Positions 18,116 to 26,990 of a stretch of DNA of 64,000 bases are shown in pieces (within the stretch, counting starts at the first letter, position 1; each line of letters opens with the position of its first letter). Source of the stretch: Dietzia massiliensis (GTDB lineage Bacteria; Actinomycetota; Actinomycetes; Mycobacteriales; Mycobacteriaceae); the NCBI RefSeq assembly GCF_018390595.1, contig NZ_JAHBAV010000004.1, positions 33,696 through 97,695 on the forward strand. Reading direction: 5' to 3'. The notes beneath the pieces were generated by a model that did no database searches, was not told the origin of the DNA, and saw nothing but the letters and a program-made list of their open reading frames with translations. A program made the position numbers and the translations under genes.

Positions 18116-19580
18116 CCCGAAGGGCTTTCTCAAGCACACCGAGCGGGAGCTGCCCAGGCGCCGCCCCGTCGACCTACGGATCATGGACTGGAAAGAGGTC
18201 TACGAGTCCACGGTCCTGCCCGAGGATTCGATCCGCACCCAGGCGTCCCGCTGCATGGGCTGCGGTATCCCGTTCTGCCACCAGGGCTGCCCGCTGGGCA
18301 ACATCATCCCCGAGTGGAACGACCTGGTGCACCGGGGCAAGTGGGACGACGCGGTGGACCGGCTCCACGCGACCAACAACTTCCCGGAGTTCACCGGTCG
18401 GCTCTGCCCGGCCCCCTGCGAGGGGTCCTGTGTCCTCGGCATCAACCAGCCGCCGGTGACGATCAAGCAGGTCGAGGTGGAGATCGCCGAGGCCGCGTGG
18501 GCCGACGGCGGCATGGAGCCGGTCATCCCGTCGTTCCGCACCGGGCAGACCGTCGCGGTCGTGGGATCGGGCCCCGCGGGCCTCGCGGCGGCCCAGCAGC
18601 TCACCCGCGCCGGGCACTCCGTCACCGTCTTCGAGCGCGACGACCGCATCGGCGGGCTCATGCGTTACGGCATCCCGGAGTTCAAGATGGAGAAGGCGGT
18701 CATCGATCGTCGCCTGGCGCAGATGGAGGCGGAGGGGACGGTCTTCCGTCCCGGCGTCAACGTCGGCAAGGACATCACCGCGTCGCAGCTGCGCGCCCAG
18801 TTCGACGCCGTCGTCCTGTGCGGTGGCGCGACCATGCGGCGCGACCTGCCGGTGCCCGGTCGTGAGCTCGACGGCATCCACCAGGCCATGGAGTACCTGC
18901 CGCTGGCCAACAAGGCCGCGGTCGGCGACCCGGTCGTGGACGCCGACGGCCTGCCCGCCATCCACGCGCGCGACAAGCACGTCATCATCATCGGCGGCGG
19001 CGACACGGGTGCGGACTGCCTCGGCACCGCGACCCGTCAGGGCGCGAAATCGGTCAAGTCGTTCGAGATCATGCCCCGGCCGCCGGCCACCCGCGCGGCG
19101 TCGACTCCGTGGCCGATGTACCCGCTGATGTTCCGCACGGCCTCGGCCCACGAGGAGAACGGCGAGCGCGTCTACGGCGTGTCCACCGCGGAGTTCGTCG
19201 GCGAGGGCGGACACGTCACCGCGCTGAAGGGCTCCGAGGTGCGGATGGTCGACGGCCGCTTCGAGCCCGTGCCCGGTACGGACTTCGAGTACCCGGCTGA
19301 CCTGGTCCTGCTCGCGATGGGCTTCACCGGCGCGCAGAAGTCCGGGCTGTGCTCGGACCTCGGGGTGGAGTTCACCGACCGCGGCAACGTCGGTCGTGAC
19401 GACGCCTTCGCCACCAACGTCGAGGGCGTGTTCGTCGCCGGCGACATGGGGCGCGGCCAGTCGCTCATCGTGTGGGCCATCGCGGAGGGACGTGCGGCCG
19501 CCGCCTCGGTGGACCGGTTCCTCATGGGGGAGACGGCCCTGCCGGCGCCGGTCCGGCCGACGGATGTGGCCCAGCGCTGA
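18108..19580 (+). CDS. gltD: Glutamate synthase small subunit
   Basis: NADPH-dependent beta subunit (490 residues) that feeds electrons to GltB through FAD and two 4Fe-4S clusters. The N-terminus shows [18 protein letters not shown] and [14 protein letters not shown]. The FAD-binding [13 protein letters not shown] is at about residue 147 and the NADPH-binding [15 protein letters not shown] at about 293. The ATG sits inside the end of gltB (overlap ATGGCTGA) with GGAGG upstream. Length and order match gltBD of related genera. Confidence 0.98.
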   Translation: MADPKGFLKHTERELPRRRPVDLRIMDWKEVYESTVLPEDSIRTQASRCMGCGIPFCHQGCPLGNIIPEWNDLVHRGKWDDAVDRLHATNNFPEFTGRLCPAPCEGSCVLGINQPPVTIKQVEVEIAEAAWADGGMEPVIPSFRTGQTVAVVGSGPAGLAAAQQLTRAGHSVTVFERDDRIGGLMRYGIPEFKMEKAVIDRRLAQMEAEGTVFRPGVNVGKDITASQLRAQFDAVVLCGGATMRRDLPVPGRELDGIHQAMEYLPLANKAAVGDPVVDADGLPAIHARDKHVIIIGGGDTGADCLGTATRQGAKSVKSFEIMPRPPATRAASTPWPMYPLMFRTASAHEENGERVYGVSTAEFVGEGGHVTALKGSEVRMVDGRFEPVPGTDFEYPADLVLLAMGFTGAQKSGLCSDLGVEFTDRGNVGRDDAFATNVEGVFVAGDMGRGQSLIVWAIAEGRAAAASVDRFLMGETALPAPVRPTDVAQR

Positions 19581-19604
19581 AGGTCAACCGTGGCGCCTGA
19601 CCTT
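19580..19604 (+). terminator. Weak inverted repeat after gltD
   Basis: AAGGTCA and TGACCTT form a 7-bp stem with an 11-base loop immediately at the gltD stop codon. It could be a weak terminator or a regulatory site for the next gene. Confidence 0.3.
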
Positions 19605-19669
19605 AATGGAACCTAAGATCAGGTCTACTATGTCTCCAGGCCATCCGGCCTCCGTCATGGAAGGCACCA

Positions 19670-20017
19670 ATGGTCAGCCGTCGCCCCGCCAGTGTCATCG
19701 CCGCGCTCAGCGCGACGGTCGCGCTGGTCGGCGTGCCGGCGGCGTCGGCGCAGCCGCCGGGCCCGGCGGTCCGGGGGGTCGTCACGGAACTGCCGGTCCT
19801 CAGCGAGTTGCCGCCGCTGCCCACCGAGGGCGGGCAGCCCGTCGTGGACGAGCCGGAGGGCACCCGGGTCTTCGGCATGTCCGGGGTGCAGACGGTCGCG
19901 CTCGTGTTGGCGGCGTCGGTGCTCGTGGCGGGCGGGACGGGACTGGCGTTGGTCACCCGCCGCGGCCGTGGCGAACCGCTCGACGAGCAGCCACCGAGGA
20001 CGGATCCGGTGGCGTGA
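19670..20017 (+). CDS. Small exported protein with C-terminal membrane anchor (G)
   Basis: A 115-residue protein with a signal peptide (likely cut ASA|QP at residue 27) and a Pro-rich short mature domain containing LSELPPLP. It ends with a hydrophobic segment (about residues 72-93) followed by TRRGRG and a Pro/Asp-rich tail. The sequence SGVQTVALVLAAS before the segment resembles TGVQTVTVAALAA in the LAVTG protein at 24750, suggesting a related anchor, though a clear sorting pentapeptide is absent here (FGMSG). Function is unknown. It lies just downstream of gltD but beyond a weak inverted repeat. Confidence 0.65.
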   Translation: MVSRRPASVIAALSATVALVGVPAASAQPPGPAVRGVVTELPVLSELPPLPTEGGQPVVDEPEGTRVFGMSGVQTVALVLAASVLVAGGTGLALVTRRGRGEPLDEQPPRTDPVA

Positions 20018-20029
20018 CGCCGCGCCCGA

Positions 20030-20035
20030 TAGGCT
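20030..20035 (+). promoter_or_regulatory. Leaderless -10 hexamer TAGGCT
   Basis: TAGGCT ends seven bases before the ATG at 20043, with no Shine-Dalgarno. Confidence 0.55.
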
Positions 20036-20042
20036 CGGCGGT

Positions 20043-20342
20043 ATGAGTCGCCACATCGCAGGACGGGGACGGGTCGCCCGGGCGACCCCTCCTCCGGCCG
20101 GTCCGCCCGTCGACGACGTCGACTGTGACCTGAGCAGCAAGCTGACGCTCGGCCAGTTCCTCAAACTGGCCTCGCTGCTGGACTCCGGGGCCGAGGCCAA
20201 GGACGCGGTCGCCTCCGGCGCGGTGAGCGTCAACGGGGAGGTCGACACCCGGCGCGGCCGCGGCCTGGTTCACGGTGACGTGGTGGAGATCGGTGGCCGG
20301 GCGGCGCGCGTCGTCGCCCGCGAGGGACGGGACGCGACCTGA
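20043..20342 (+). CDS. S4-domain RNA-binding protein (YbcJ-like)
   Basis: A 99-residue protein whose C-terminal two thirds is a compact S4 RNA-binding domain: LTLGQFLKLASLL, EAKDAVASGAVSVNGEVD and RGRGLVHGDVVEIGG. Small proteins of this kind are thought to bind structured RNA, probably ribosome-related. The N-terminal 30 residues are basic and Pro-rich. The stop codon overlaps the next start by one base (TGATG), so the flavodoxin-like gene is coupled. The start fits the leaderless TAGGCT signal. Confidence 0.85.
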   Translation: MSRHIAGRGRVARATPPPAGPPVDDVDCDLSSKLTLGQFLKLASLLDSGAEAKDAVASGAVSVNGEVDTRRGRGLVHGDVVEIGGRAARVVAREGRDAT

Positions 20343-20896
20343 TGGCTGAGGATTCACGGGGGCCCGTGCAGGCCCCGGTTGTGCTGCACGACGACGACCC
20401 CGGTGCCACCCGGTACGCCACGTGGCTGGCCGAGGAGTTCGACACCCGGGCGACCCATCACGACGCGGCCGATCCGGCCGAGCTGGTGGTCGCCGGGACG
20501 GTCGTCCTCGTCACGGGGATGCGCCCCGGTGGTGGGCTGGGCGGTTCGGCGTTCATCCGCGACAACTGGGAGGCCCTCGTCGAGGCCGGACGCCGCGTCG
20601 CCGTCGTCATGGTCGGGCCCACCCCGGTCACCGACGACGCCCGGATCGAGCTGATGTCGAGCGAGTTCTCGTCCGATCAGCTGCGCGACCTCAAGCTCTT
20701 CCAGCTCCGCGGCGTGGTCACGCCGGACCAGCTCGGCTTCCGGCAGCGGCTCGGGATCAAGACCGCGCTGGCCGCCCTGCGGCGCAAGACCGACCGCACC
20801 CCGGAGGAGGAGGCCATGCTCGAACTGGGCGGTCTGGACCTCACCGATCGGGTCTCGCTCGGGCCGTTGCTGCGCTGGATCCGCCGCGAGGCCTGA
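20342..20896 (+). CDS. Flavodoxin-like (HemG-like) protein
   Basis: A 184-residue cytosolic protein with the outline of actinobacterial flavodoxin-domain proteins distantly related to HemG. It has an N-terminal VVLHDDDPGATRYATWLAEE where flavodoxins bind FMN phosphate, a central VVLVTGMRPGGGLGGSAFI strand-loop, and LKLFQLRGVVTPDQLGFRQR near residue 120. The typical T/S-x-T-G-x-T phosphate loop is not intact, so flavin binding is uncertain. It is translationally coupled to the S4 gene. The assignment is tentative and rests on pattern similarity. Confidence 0.45.
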   Translation: MAEDSRGPVQAPVVLHDDDPGATRYATWLAEEFDTRATHHDAADPAELVVAGTVVLVTGMRPGGGLGGSAFIRDNWEALVEAGRRVAVVMVGPTPVTDDARIELMSSEFSSDQLRDLKLFQLRGVVTPDQLGFRQRLGIKTALAALRRKTDRTPEEEAMLELGGLDLTDRVSLGPLLRWIRREA

Positions 20897-21008
20897 TCGG
20901 CGGACAGCGCGGCATGCGCCCGGAGCGCGCCACGGTCGGTGTCACCGCCGATATCATGACCCGCGAACGCACCCGCCGAGGGCGGGGCGATGACCTCGGA
21001 GGAACCCC

Positions 21009-21371
21009 ATGCGCGCCACCACCCTCGCCGCCACCGTTTCGGCGCTCGCCGCGGCAGCCCTGCTGACGGGAGCGGGCGCCGCCACGGCGCAGGAGCCCGA
21101 GGATTCAGAGGGCTCTGGAACGATCCGCAGCGCGCTTCTGTCGCCCGCCGTGAGTGAAGCGATCGGGAGCATCGGTTACGGCTCGCTGGGCACGGGGTCC
21201 CTCATGGACCTGCTCTCCGGGCTCATCAACACCGGGTCGGTCGCCCTGTCGGTGGACGTGCCCAACGCGACGGGCTCGTACGCACCGGGGTCGCTCGGGA
21301 GCTACGGACCGGAGGCGTCGCTGGGCGAGATCCTCCTGATCCCCATCGGGAGCCTCGCGGGCGCCTCCTGA
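21009..21371 (+). CDS. Exported GSL-type protein C (small member)
   Basis: A 120-residue protein with a signal peptide likely cut at ATA|QE (residue 27). The mature part contains GYGSLGTGSLMDLLSGL, GSYAPGSLGSYG and ends with GSLAGAS, so it is a short relative of the GSL family. GGAGG stands six bases before the ATG. It converges on rraA with only seven bases between stop codons. It has no membrane anchor. Function is unknown. Confidence 0.65.
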   Translation: MRATTLAATVSALAAAALLTGAGAATAQEPEDSEGSGTIRSALLSPAVSEAIGSIGYGSLGTGSLMDLLSGLINTGSVALSVDVPNATGSYAPGSLGSYGPEASLGEILLIPIGSLAGAS

Positions 21372-21378
21372 TCCGCGG

Positions 21379-21861
21379 TCAGCGCACCACGATCCCGTCG
21401 GAGTCGGCGTAGAGCATCTCGCCGGGGACGAAGTCGACCCCGCCGAAGCTGACGGTCACGTCCCGCTCGCCCTCGCCGGTCTTGGTGGACTTGCGCGGGT
21501 TCGTGCCCAGGGCCTTGCAGCCGAACTCCATCCCGGCGATGACCGCCGAGTCGCGGATGGCGCCGTTCACCACGACGCCGGACCACCCGTTCGAGCGGCC
21601 GAGCTCGGCGATGATGTCGCCCACCAGCGCGGTGTGCACACTCGCGCCGCCGTCGATCACGAGGACCCGGCCCTCGCCGGGCTCGCCCAGGACGCTCTTG
21701 AGCAGTGCGTTGTCCTGGAAGCAGCGCACGGTCGAGATCGGGCCGGAGAACTCCGTGCGTCCGCCGAGGTCACGGAACTGGGTGTCGCAGCTGCGGACGT
21801 CCTCGCCGATCTCGTCGACGAGGTCCGCGGTGGGGATGAATCCGGCGGGGGTGTCGGTCAT
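21379..21861 (-). CDS. rraA: RraA family protein
   Basis: A 160-residue RraA/dimethylmenaquinone-methyltransferase-like protein. Members act as RNase E activity regulators or, with similar folds, as 4-hydroxy-4-methyl-2-oxoglutarate aldolases. Conserved parts are [35 protein letters not shown] and the C-terminal [20 protein letters not shown]. An AGGAGG Shine-Dalgarno precedes the ATG. It is divergent from the amidohydrolase-like gene at 21994. In actinobacteria the regulator role is as uncertain as the enzyme role, so the symbol indicates the family. Confidence 0.85.
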   Translation of the reverse strand: MTDTPAGFIPTADLVDEIGEDVRSCDTQFRDLGGRTEFSGPISTVRCFQDNALLKSVLGEPGEGRVLVIDGGASVHTALVGDIIAELGRSNGWSGVVVNGAIRDSAVIAGMEFGCKALGTNPRKSTKTGEGERDVTVSFGGVDFVPGEMLYADSDGIVVR

Positions 21862-21993
21862 GCGGTCCTCCTGGGCGGTGGTCTGTCGGGGTAACGCTAT
21901 CCGGCCGCGCCGCCGCGTGGGAGCGTGCCGGTGGGGGACAATGGTCACATCAAGGGTGCCCGTCATCGTCCGAGAAACCGGAAGGAGCCTTCC

Positions 21994-23160
21994 GTGGCCC
22001 AGTACGAACTCCTGATCCACGCCCGACGCGCGGTGGTCGACGGCCGCATCCAGCAGGCGGCGGTGACGGTGGACGGGGGCGTCATCTCGTCGGTGCGGAC
22101 GGGCTCGGAGGCGCGGGACATCGGCCTGGCCGGTGACCACACGATCGACCTGGGAGACGACGTCGTCCTCATGCCGGGTCTCGTCGACCCGCACGTGAGC
22201 ACCGAGGACGTCGCGGTCGGCACGCGCTCGGCGGCGCAGGGCGGGATCACCACGGTCGTGGACTACGGCACCGACGGCGACCCGGTCGCCATCCGCCCGG
22301 AGGACGTGGATCGCTGGCGCGACGAGGTCACCGGAGAGTCGACCGTCGACGTCGGGCTGTGGGGCGCGGCGGTGCCGGACAACCTGGGCCGGCTCGGCGA
22401 CCTGCTGGACCGCGGGGCGTTCGGGGTGTCCGCCGTGGCCGCTGGGAAGGGCGTGGAGGGCGCGCCGACGCTGGACCACGCGCAGCTGGTCGCGGCCGCG
22501 GAGGAGGTCGCCGCACACGGCGGGCTCTTCGCGGTGGACGCCGGGGTGGACGATCTGTCCGGGCTGCTGGAGGTGTGCCGCCGGACCGGCGGTCGTCTGC
22601 ACGTGCGCGCGGTCGCCGATCACGAGGAGCTGCCCCTGCTGCGGGACGCCCGGGCGGAGGGCCTGGCCGTCACGGCCTCGACGAGCCCCCACATGTTGGC
22701 GCTGGTCTCGGAGGTCACCCACGGCGGATCGGCGGTGGCGCGGCTCGATCCGCCGATCCGCGACGCCGCCAACCGCGAGCTGCTGTGGGGCGCGTTGCGG
22801 GACGGCACCATCGACGCGGTGGCCTCGGCCCGGCTGGGGCTGTCGGTGGTGTGGACCGAGGCGCGGCGCCGCGGGTTCGATCTGGCGGACGTCGCGCGCT
22901 GGATGGCCGGTAGCCCGGCGGAGGTGGTGGGGCTGCGCGACCGCGGGGAGATCCGGGAGGGATTGCGGGCGGACTTCGCCGCGGTCGCCGACGACGAGGC
23001 GTTCGTCGTGCTGCCCGGGGCCCGCGAGCTGGGTTCCGCGGACTCGGTGTACGCGCAGCGTGCGTTGGCGGGCGTGGTGCGGTGGACGATGCGCGGGGGC
23101 GCGGTCATCGACCCCCGAGCCCTGGCGTTCGGCACGGTCCTGACCCGTCCGACGGCGTGA
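21994..23160 (+). CDS. Allantoinase/dihydroorotase-like protein lacking metal ligands
   Basis: A 388-residue amidohydrolase-fold protein. The overall pattern is AllB-like: [49 protein letters not shown] and DGTIDAVAS. The key residues are lost: HxH has become His-Val-Ser, the carbamylated-lysine region is absent, and the catalytic DHAP loop after DGTID reads ASARLG. A canonical binuclear zinc site therefore cannot form. GAAGGAG precedes the GTG at 21994. It overlaps the cardiolipin synthase start by four bases (GTGA) and is divergent from rraA. The role is unknown; a pseudoenzyme is inferred. Confidence 0.75.
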   Translation: MAQYELLIHARRAVVDGRIQQAAVTVDGGVISSVRTGSEARDIGLAGDHTIDLGDDVVLMPGLVDPHVSTEDVAVGTRSAAQGGITTVVDYGTDGDPVAIRPEDVDRWRDEVTGESTVDVGLWGAAVPDNLGRLGDLLDRGAFGVSAVAAGKGVEGAPTLDHAQLVAAAEEVAAHGGLFAVDAGVDDLSGLLEVCRRTGGRLHVRAVADHEELPLLRDARAEGLAVTASTSPHMLALVSEVTHGGSAVARLDPPIRDAANRELLWGALRDGTIDAVASARLGLSVVWTEARRRGFDLADVARWMAGSPAEVVGLRDRGEIREGLRADFAAVADDEAFVVLPGARELGSADSVYAQRALAGVVRWTMRGGAVIDPRALAFGTVLTRPTA

Positions 23161-24677
23161 ACCCCGCCGTCGATCGCCTCGCGTTCCTCCCCTTCCCCGA
23201 GGGTGTCACCTCCGCGCTGCTCATCACCGAGTACGTCATCAAGATCCTCGCGCTGGGGATGGTGCCGGAGAACCGGCAGCCGTCCTCGTCGCAGGCCTGG
23301 CTGCTGGCGATCCTGTTCATCCCGGTCGTCGGCGTGCCGCTGTTCCTGCTCCTGGGCAACCCGTACATCACCGGCCGGCGTCACGTCATCCAGGCCGAGG
23401 CCAACCGGCTGTACGCCGACGCGCTGAGGCAGCGGCCCACCGTCCCCGACGGCGTGGGCGTCGCGCCGGGCGTGCGCACCATCCTGGAAATGAACCGGAC
23501 CCTCACCGCGATCCCCGCGATGTCCGGGGATTTCGTGGCCCTGCACTCGGACTACAGCCGGTCGCTCGCGGCGATGACGGAGGCGGTGCGCGCGGCCCGC
23601 GACCACGTGCACATCGAGTTCTACGCGCAGTCGTGGGACGGCGAGACCGACGAGTTCTTCACGGCCGCGGTCGAGGCGGCGGAGCGGGGCGTCGCGGTGC
23701 GGGTCCTGGTGGACCACCTGGGGTCCCTGCGCTACCGGGGGTTCACCAGGCTGCGGCGGAAGCTCCGCAAGACCCCCATGGTGGTCCACCTCATGCTGCC
23801 GGTCAACCCGTTCCGCGGCCGCTTCCGACGTCCTGACCTGCGCAATCACCGCAAGATGCTCATCGTGGACGGCCACCACGGCTTCATCGGCTCGCAGAAC
23901 CTCATCGAGCGCCACTACGGCAGCACCCGCAACGCGCGGCTCGGCCGGGAGTGGGTCGACCTGATGATGGAGGTCCGCGGGGAGATCGTGCAAGCGATGG
24001 ACGGTGTGTTCGCGGTGGACTGGTTCACCGAGTCCGGCGAGGTCATCGGGACGCTGGAGCAGCTGGCGCTCGGCGCGCCGCTGGCGCCGGGCCGCAAGGG
24101 CGGTGACCCGACGGCGGGCGACCCGGTCAGCGCGTTCCAGTTGGTGCCGTCGGGGCCCGGCTACCGCACACAGCCGGGCCTGCGGATGTTCACCCAGCTC
24201 ATCACGCACGCGCAGGAGCGCGTCCGGATCGTCAGCCCGTACTTCGTGCCCGACGAGGCGCTGCTGCACGTGCTCACCTCGGCGTCGTACCGCGGGGTGT
24301 CGGTGGAGGTGTTCGTGCCCGAGCACGCCGACCAGTTCCTCGTCCACCACGCGCAGCGGTCGTATTTCCGGGCGCTGCTGGAGGCCGGGGTGGTGATCCA
24401 CCGCTTCCGCTCGCCGGCCGTGCTGCACACCAAGACGGTGCTCATCGACGACTACGCGGGCGTGGTGGGTTCGAGCAACCTGGACCAGCGGTCGTTCAAC
24501 CTCAACTTCGAGGTGAGCATGCTGGTGCTCGGTGGCGAGGCGGTGTCGGCACTCAACGACGTGGTGGACGCGTACCTCGAGGAGTGCACGACCCTGGAGC
24601 TGGACGTCTGGATGAGCCGGCCGTGGGCGGGCAGGTACGTGGACAACGTCGCGCGGCTCACGTCGGCTCTGCAATAG
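23157..24677 (+). CDS. cls: Cardiolipin synthase
   Basis: A 506-residue membrane phospholipase-D-family enzyme that condenses phosphatidylglycerol to cardiolipin. Two membrane segments lie near residues 17-35 and 41-60. The two catalytic HKD motifs are [19 protein letters not shown] (about residues 230-250) and [19 protein letters not shown] (about residues 422-440). The GTG start lies within the preceding stop codon region (GTGA overlap), so it is translationally coupled to the amidohydrolase-like gene. Many actinobacteria use a CDP-alcohol-type synthase, so the presence of a PLD-type enzyme is worth noting. Confidence 0.93.
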   Translation: MNPAVDRLAFLPFPEGVTSALLITEYVIKILALGMVPENRQPSSSQAWLLAILFIPVVGVPLFLLLGNPYITGRRHVIQAEANRLYADALRQRPTVPDGVGVAPGVRTILEMNRTLTAIPAMSGDFVALHSDYSRSLAAMTEAVRAARDHVHIEFYAQSWDGETDEFFTAAVEAAERGVAVRVLVDHLGSLRYRGFTRLRRKLRKTPMVVHLMLPVNPFRGRFRRPDLRNHRKMLIVDGHHGFIGSQNLIERHYGSTRNARLGREWVDLMMEVRGEIVQAMDGVFAVDWFTESGEVIGTLEQLALGAPLAPGRKGGDPTAGDPVSAFQLVPSGPGYRTQPGLRMFTQLITHAQERVRIVSPYFVPDEALLHVLTSASYRGVSVEVFVPEHADQFLVHHAQRSYFRALLEAGVVIHRFRSPAVLHTKTVLIDDYAGVVGSSNLDQRSFNLNFEVSMLVLGGEAVSALNDVVDAYLEECTTLELDVWMSRPWAGRYVDNVARLTSALQ

Positions 24678-24749
24678 CCAGGGGCCGCAGTAGTACGCTC
24701 ACCGGTGCGCGGGTCGCCCGGCCCGGCATGTGACGAGAGGCCTGTCGTG

Positions 24750-25886
24750 ATGCCCCAGACCAGTGGTCCCGGAGCCCGGACCAGGCGCCTCGGCGCCGCT
24801 GTCACCGCCACCGTGCTGGCGGCCGTCGCCGTGCCCGCCGTGGCGCAGGCCCAGGACGGACCGGCACCGGGGACCGGGACCGGGACCGGGACCGGCTCGA
24901 CGGTGCCCGAGACGGGCGTGTCGAGCGTCGACCAGCTGATCGGTCAGCTGCCGGAGGAGATCGTCCTCGGTGGCGGCGGTCTGGGCTCGGAGGCACTGCG
25001 CGACTCGGGAAGCGCCCCGGTGGTCGACGGTGCGCAGTCGGTCGGGCAGGTCGTGGGGTCGGTGGCGCCGCTCGAGGCCGTGGGCGTGGCGGGCGGGTCC
25101 GCGGCGGCGTCGGTGGCGTCGTCGGGCAGCCTGCCGGGGTCGGTGTACGCCAACCCCACCGGGTCGCTCGGGTCGGGCACCATCGGGCTGGGCTCGGTCG
25201 CGGTCCCCGAGTACATCCTCCCCGTCCTGAGCCTGCAGTTCGCCGGGGGTTACTTCGCCGCGCTCGAGGAGCGGCAGACAGCGGGCGAGCTCTACCCGCA
25301 CGAGCTGGACTTCTGGCACGGCCTCGTCGAGGGCTCGGCCGAGGGCGGCGCGCTGCTCACCGACGCGGCGGCCGCGGCGGGCACGGAACTGCCCGGCGGG
25401 CTCGCGGGGAGCATCGAGGCCGTGCAGATCGCGGCGCTGCAGGATCCGTACGAGGACAACGAGCGTCGCCGCGCCGAGGCCCAGGCCGCCGCGGAAGCCG
25501 AGGCCGCCGGCGAGGACGCCGACGCGACCGGGAACGCCGAGGCCGCGACGCAGGACGGCGAGGGCGCGGGCGGTGCCGCGGAGGGTCAGCCGGGTGCCAC
25601 GACCGAGGGCGACGACGACGAGGTCGACGCCAACCCGGCCGGCGCGGGCGGGCCCGCCGGTGACGCGCGGGTCGGGACCGGCGACGGGGCGCGGACCCTC
25701 GATGCCGCAGACGCTCCTGCCACCGATCACGCCGCGGCGGGGAACGCCGTCACCGGCCCGGCCGGGCAGTCGGCGCCCGCCGCGTTGGCGGTGACCGGCG
25801 TGCAGACGGTCACCGTGGCCGCCCTGGCCGCCGGGGCCGTCCTGCTGGGCACGCTCCTGCTGGTCGTGTCCCGCCGGCGGGCGTAG
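24750..25886 (+). CDS. Exported protein D with LAVTG cell-wall sorting signal
   Basis: A 378-residue exported protein. The signal peptide is likely cut AQA|QD near residue 34. The mature part has a Gly/Ser/Val-rich region with GSLPGS and GSLGSG units, then a more ordinary domain (YILPVLSLQFAGGYFAALEE to ALQDPYEDNERRRAEA), and an acidic Ala-rich stalk. The C-terminus is LAVTG (346-350), a hydrophobic stretch and RRR, matching class E sortase substrates (LAxTG). A GTG at 24747 is also possible; GAGAGG fits both. It converges with the SDR gene at 26003. No sortase gene is in the window. Confidence 0.7.
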   Translation: MPQTSGPGARTRRLGAAVTATVLAAVAVPAVAQAQDGPAPGTGTGTGTGSTVPETGVSSVDQLIGQLPEEIVLGGGGLGSEALRDSGSAPVVDGAQSVGQVVGSVAPLEAVGVAGGSAAASVASSGSLPGSVYANPTGSLGSGTIGLGSVAVPEYILPVLSLQFAGGYFAALEERQTAGELYPHELDFWHGLVEGSAEGGALLTDAAAAAGTELPGGLAGSIEAVQIAALQDPYEDNERRRAEAQAAAEAEAAGEDADATGNAEAATQDGEGAGGAAEGQPGATTEGDDDEVDANPAGAGGPAGDARVGTGDGARTLDAADAPATDHAAAGNAVTGPAGQSAPAALAVTGVQTVTVAALAAGAVLLGTLLLVVSRRRA

Positions 25887-25892
25887 GACGCC

Positions 25893-25913
25893 CCTCGTCG
25901 TCGTCGCCCCGGT
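25893..25913 (+). repeat. 21-bp dispersed repeat, second copy
   Basis: Identical to 1416-1436 and again located just after a stop codon, here in the convergent gap between the LAVTG protein gene and the SDR gene. Confidence 0.5.
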
Positions 25914-26002
25914 CGGGTCCCGCGCGGCGGAGCACGGTACCCCGGACGGTCCCCGCGCGGTGGCGCCCGGCGCTCCGGACGAGCCCCGCGCGCCGGCGTT
26001 CG

Positions 26003-26887
26003 TCAGGCGGCGATCATCTGCGCGCACCGCTCCCACAGGGCGGCCGCGACGTCCGGGTCGTGCGAGGCGCGCGTGGACTGCACGGTCGTCGGGTACCCGG
26101 TGAGCTCACCGGGGCCGTCGGGGCCGATGTACGCGCCGCCCGGCACGGACTCCACCGTCGCCGCGTACAGCTGCGGCAGCGCACCCCGCTCGGCGGGCTG
26201 CACCAGGTACGGGATCTTCTCCACGCCCTTCATGAGCAGGTCCTGCACGCGGCTGCCGCTGCGGTACTGCAGGTTGGTCGCCGAGTACCCCGGGTGCGCG
26301 GCCACCGACTTGAGCGACGACCCCGCCACCTCGAGCCGGCGTTGCTGCTCGTACGCCAGCATGACGCAGGCCAGCTTGGAGGCGGCGTACGCCGTCATCG
26401 GCGCGTAGCGACGGCGGGTCCAGTCCAGGTCGTCCGGGTCGACCGAACCGAAGCGGTGCATGATCGAGCCCAGCCACACGACCCGGTCGGTGAGCGCCGG
26501 CGCGAGCAGCTCGGTGAGCGCGAAGTGGCCCAGCACGTTGACGCCGAACTGCATCTCGTGGCCCTGCGCGGTGCGCGACCGCGGGATGTTCATCAGGCCG
26601 GCGTTGTTAATGAGTACGTCCGGCGCCCGGCCACCCAGGACCTCGCCCGCGGCCCGCACGGAGCCGAGGTCGGCCAGGTTCAGCTCGACGACCTCGGCGC
26701 GCTCCGGATGCGCGAGCTCCGCGCGGGCGGCCTCGGCGCGGGTGGTGTCGCGGCAGGCCATGAGGACCCGGGCGCCCGCCTCGGTCAGCGCCCGGGTCGA
26801 CTGCAGGCCGAGGCCGGAGTTCGCCCCGGTGATGACGAAGGTCCGGCCGGTCTGGTCGGGGATGTCAGCGGTGGTCCATCGGCTCAT
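26003..26887 (-). CDS. Short-chain dehydrogenase/reductase (retinol-dehydrogenase-like)
   Basis: A 294-residue cytosolic SDR oxidoreductase. The Rossmann motif is VITGANSGLGLQ (about residue 18), with NNAGLM and the catalytic YAASK (about residue 161). It resembles the actinobacterial RDH12-like group that starts with WTTADIPDQTGRT. The substrate is unknown. TACCCT ends seven bases before the ATG at 26887, marking a leaderless start. It lies downstream of the MerR gene on the same strand but has its own promoter signal. Confidence 0.87.
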   Translation of the reverse strand: MSRWTTADIPDQTGRTFVITGANSGLGLQSTRALTEAGARVLMACRDTTRAEAARAELAHPERAEVVELNLADLGSVRAAGEVLGGRAPDVLINNAGLMNIPRSRTAQGHEMQFGVNVLGHFALTELLAPALTDRVVWLGSIMHRFGSVDPDDLDWTRRRYAPMTAYAASKLACVMLAYEQQRRLEVAGSSLKSVAAHPGYSATNLQYRSGSRVQDLLMKGVEKIPYLVQPAERGALPQLYAATVESVPGGAYIGPDGPGELTGYPTTVQSTRASHDPDVAAALWERCAQMIAA

Positions 26888-26894
26888 GCGGGCC

Positions 26895-26900
26895 AGGGTA
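26895..26900 (-). promoter_or_regulatory. Leaderless -10 hexamer TACCCT (minus strand)
   Basis: On the minus strand TACCCT ends seven bases before the ATG at 26887 of the SDR gene. Confidence 0.5.
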
Positions 26901-26990
26901 CGGCCGCCCCCGCGTGGCGGGGGCGGCTCACCGCGCGGCTCACCGCGCGTGGCGGCGGTTTTCCAACCGCTCACCGCGCGCGGCGGCGGC

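Noticed and set aside
15476..18184. A 902-codon open frame on the minus strand opposite gltB
   Set aside because: It lies entirely opposite a certain gene; in GC-rich DNA antisense frames stay open by codon bias. Its translation is Leu/Val/Arg/His-rich without any family motif.
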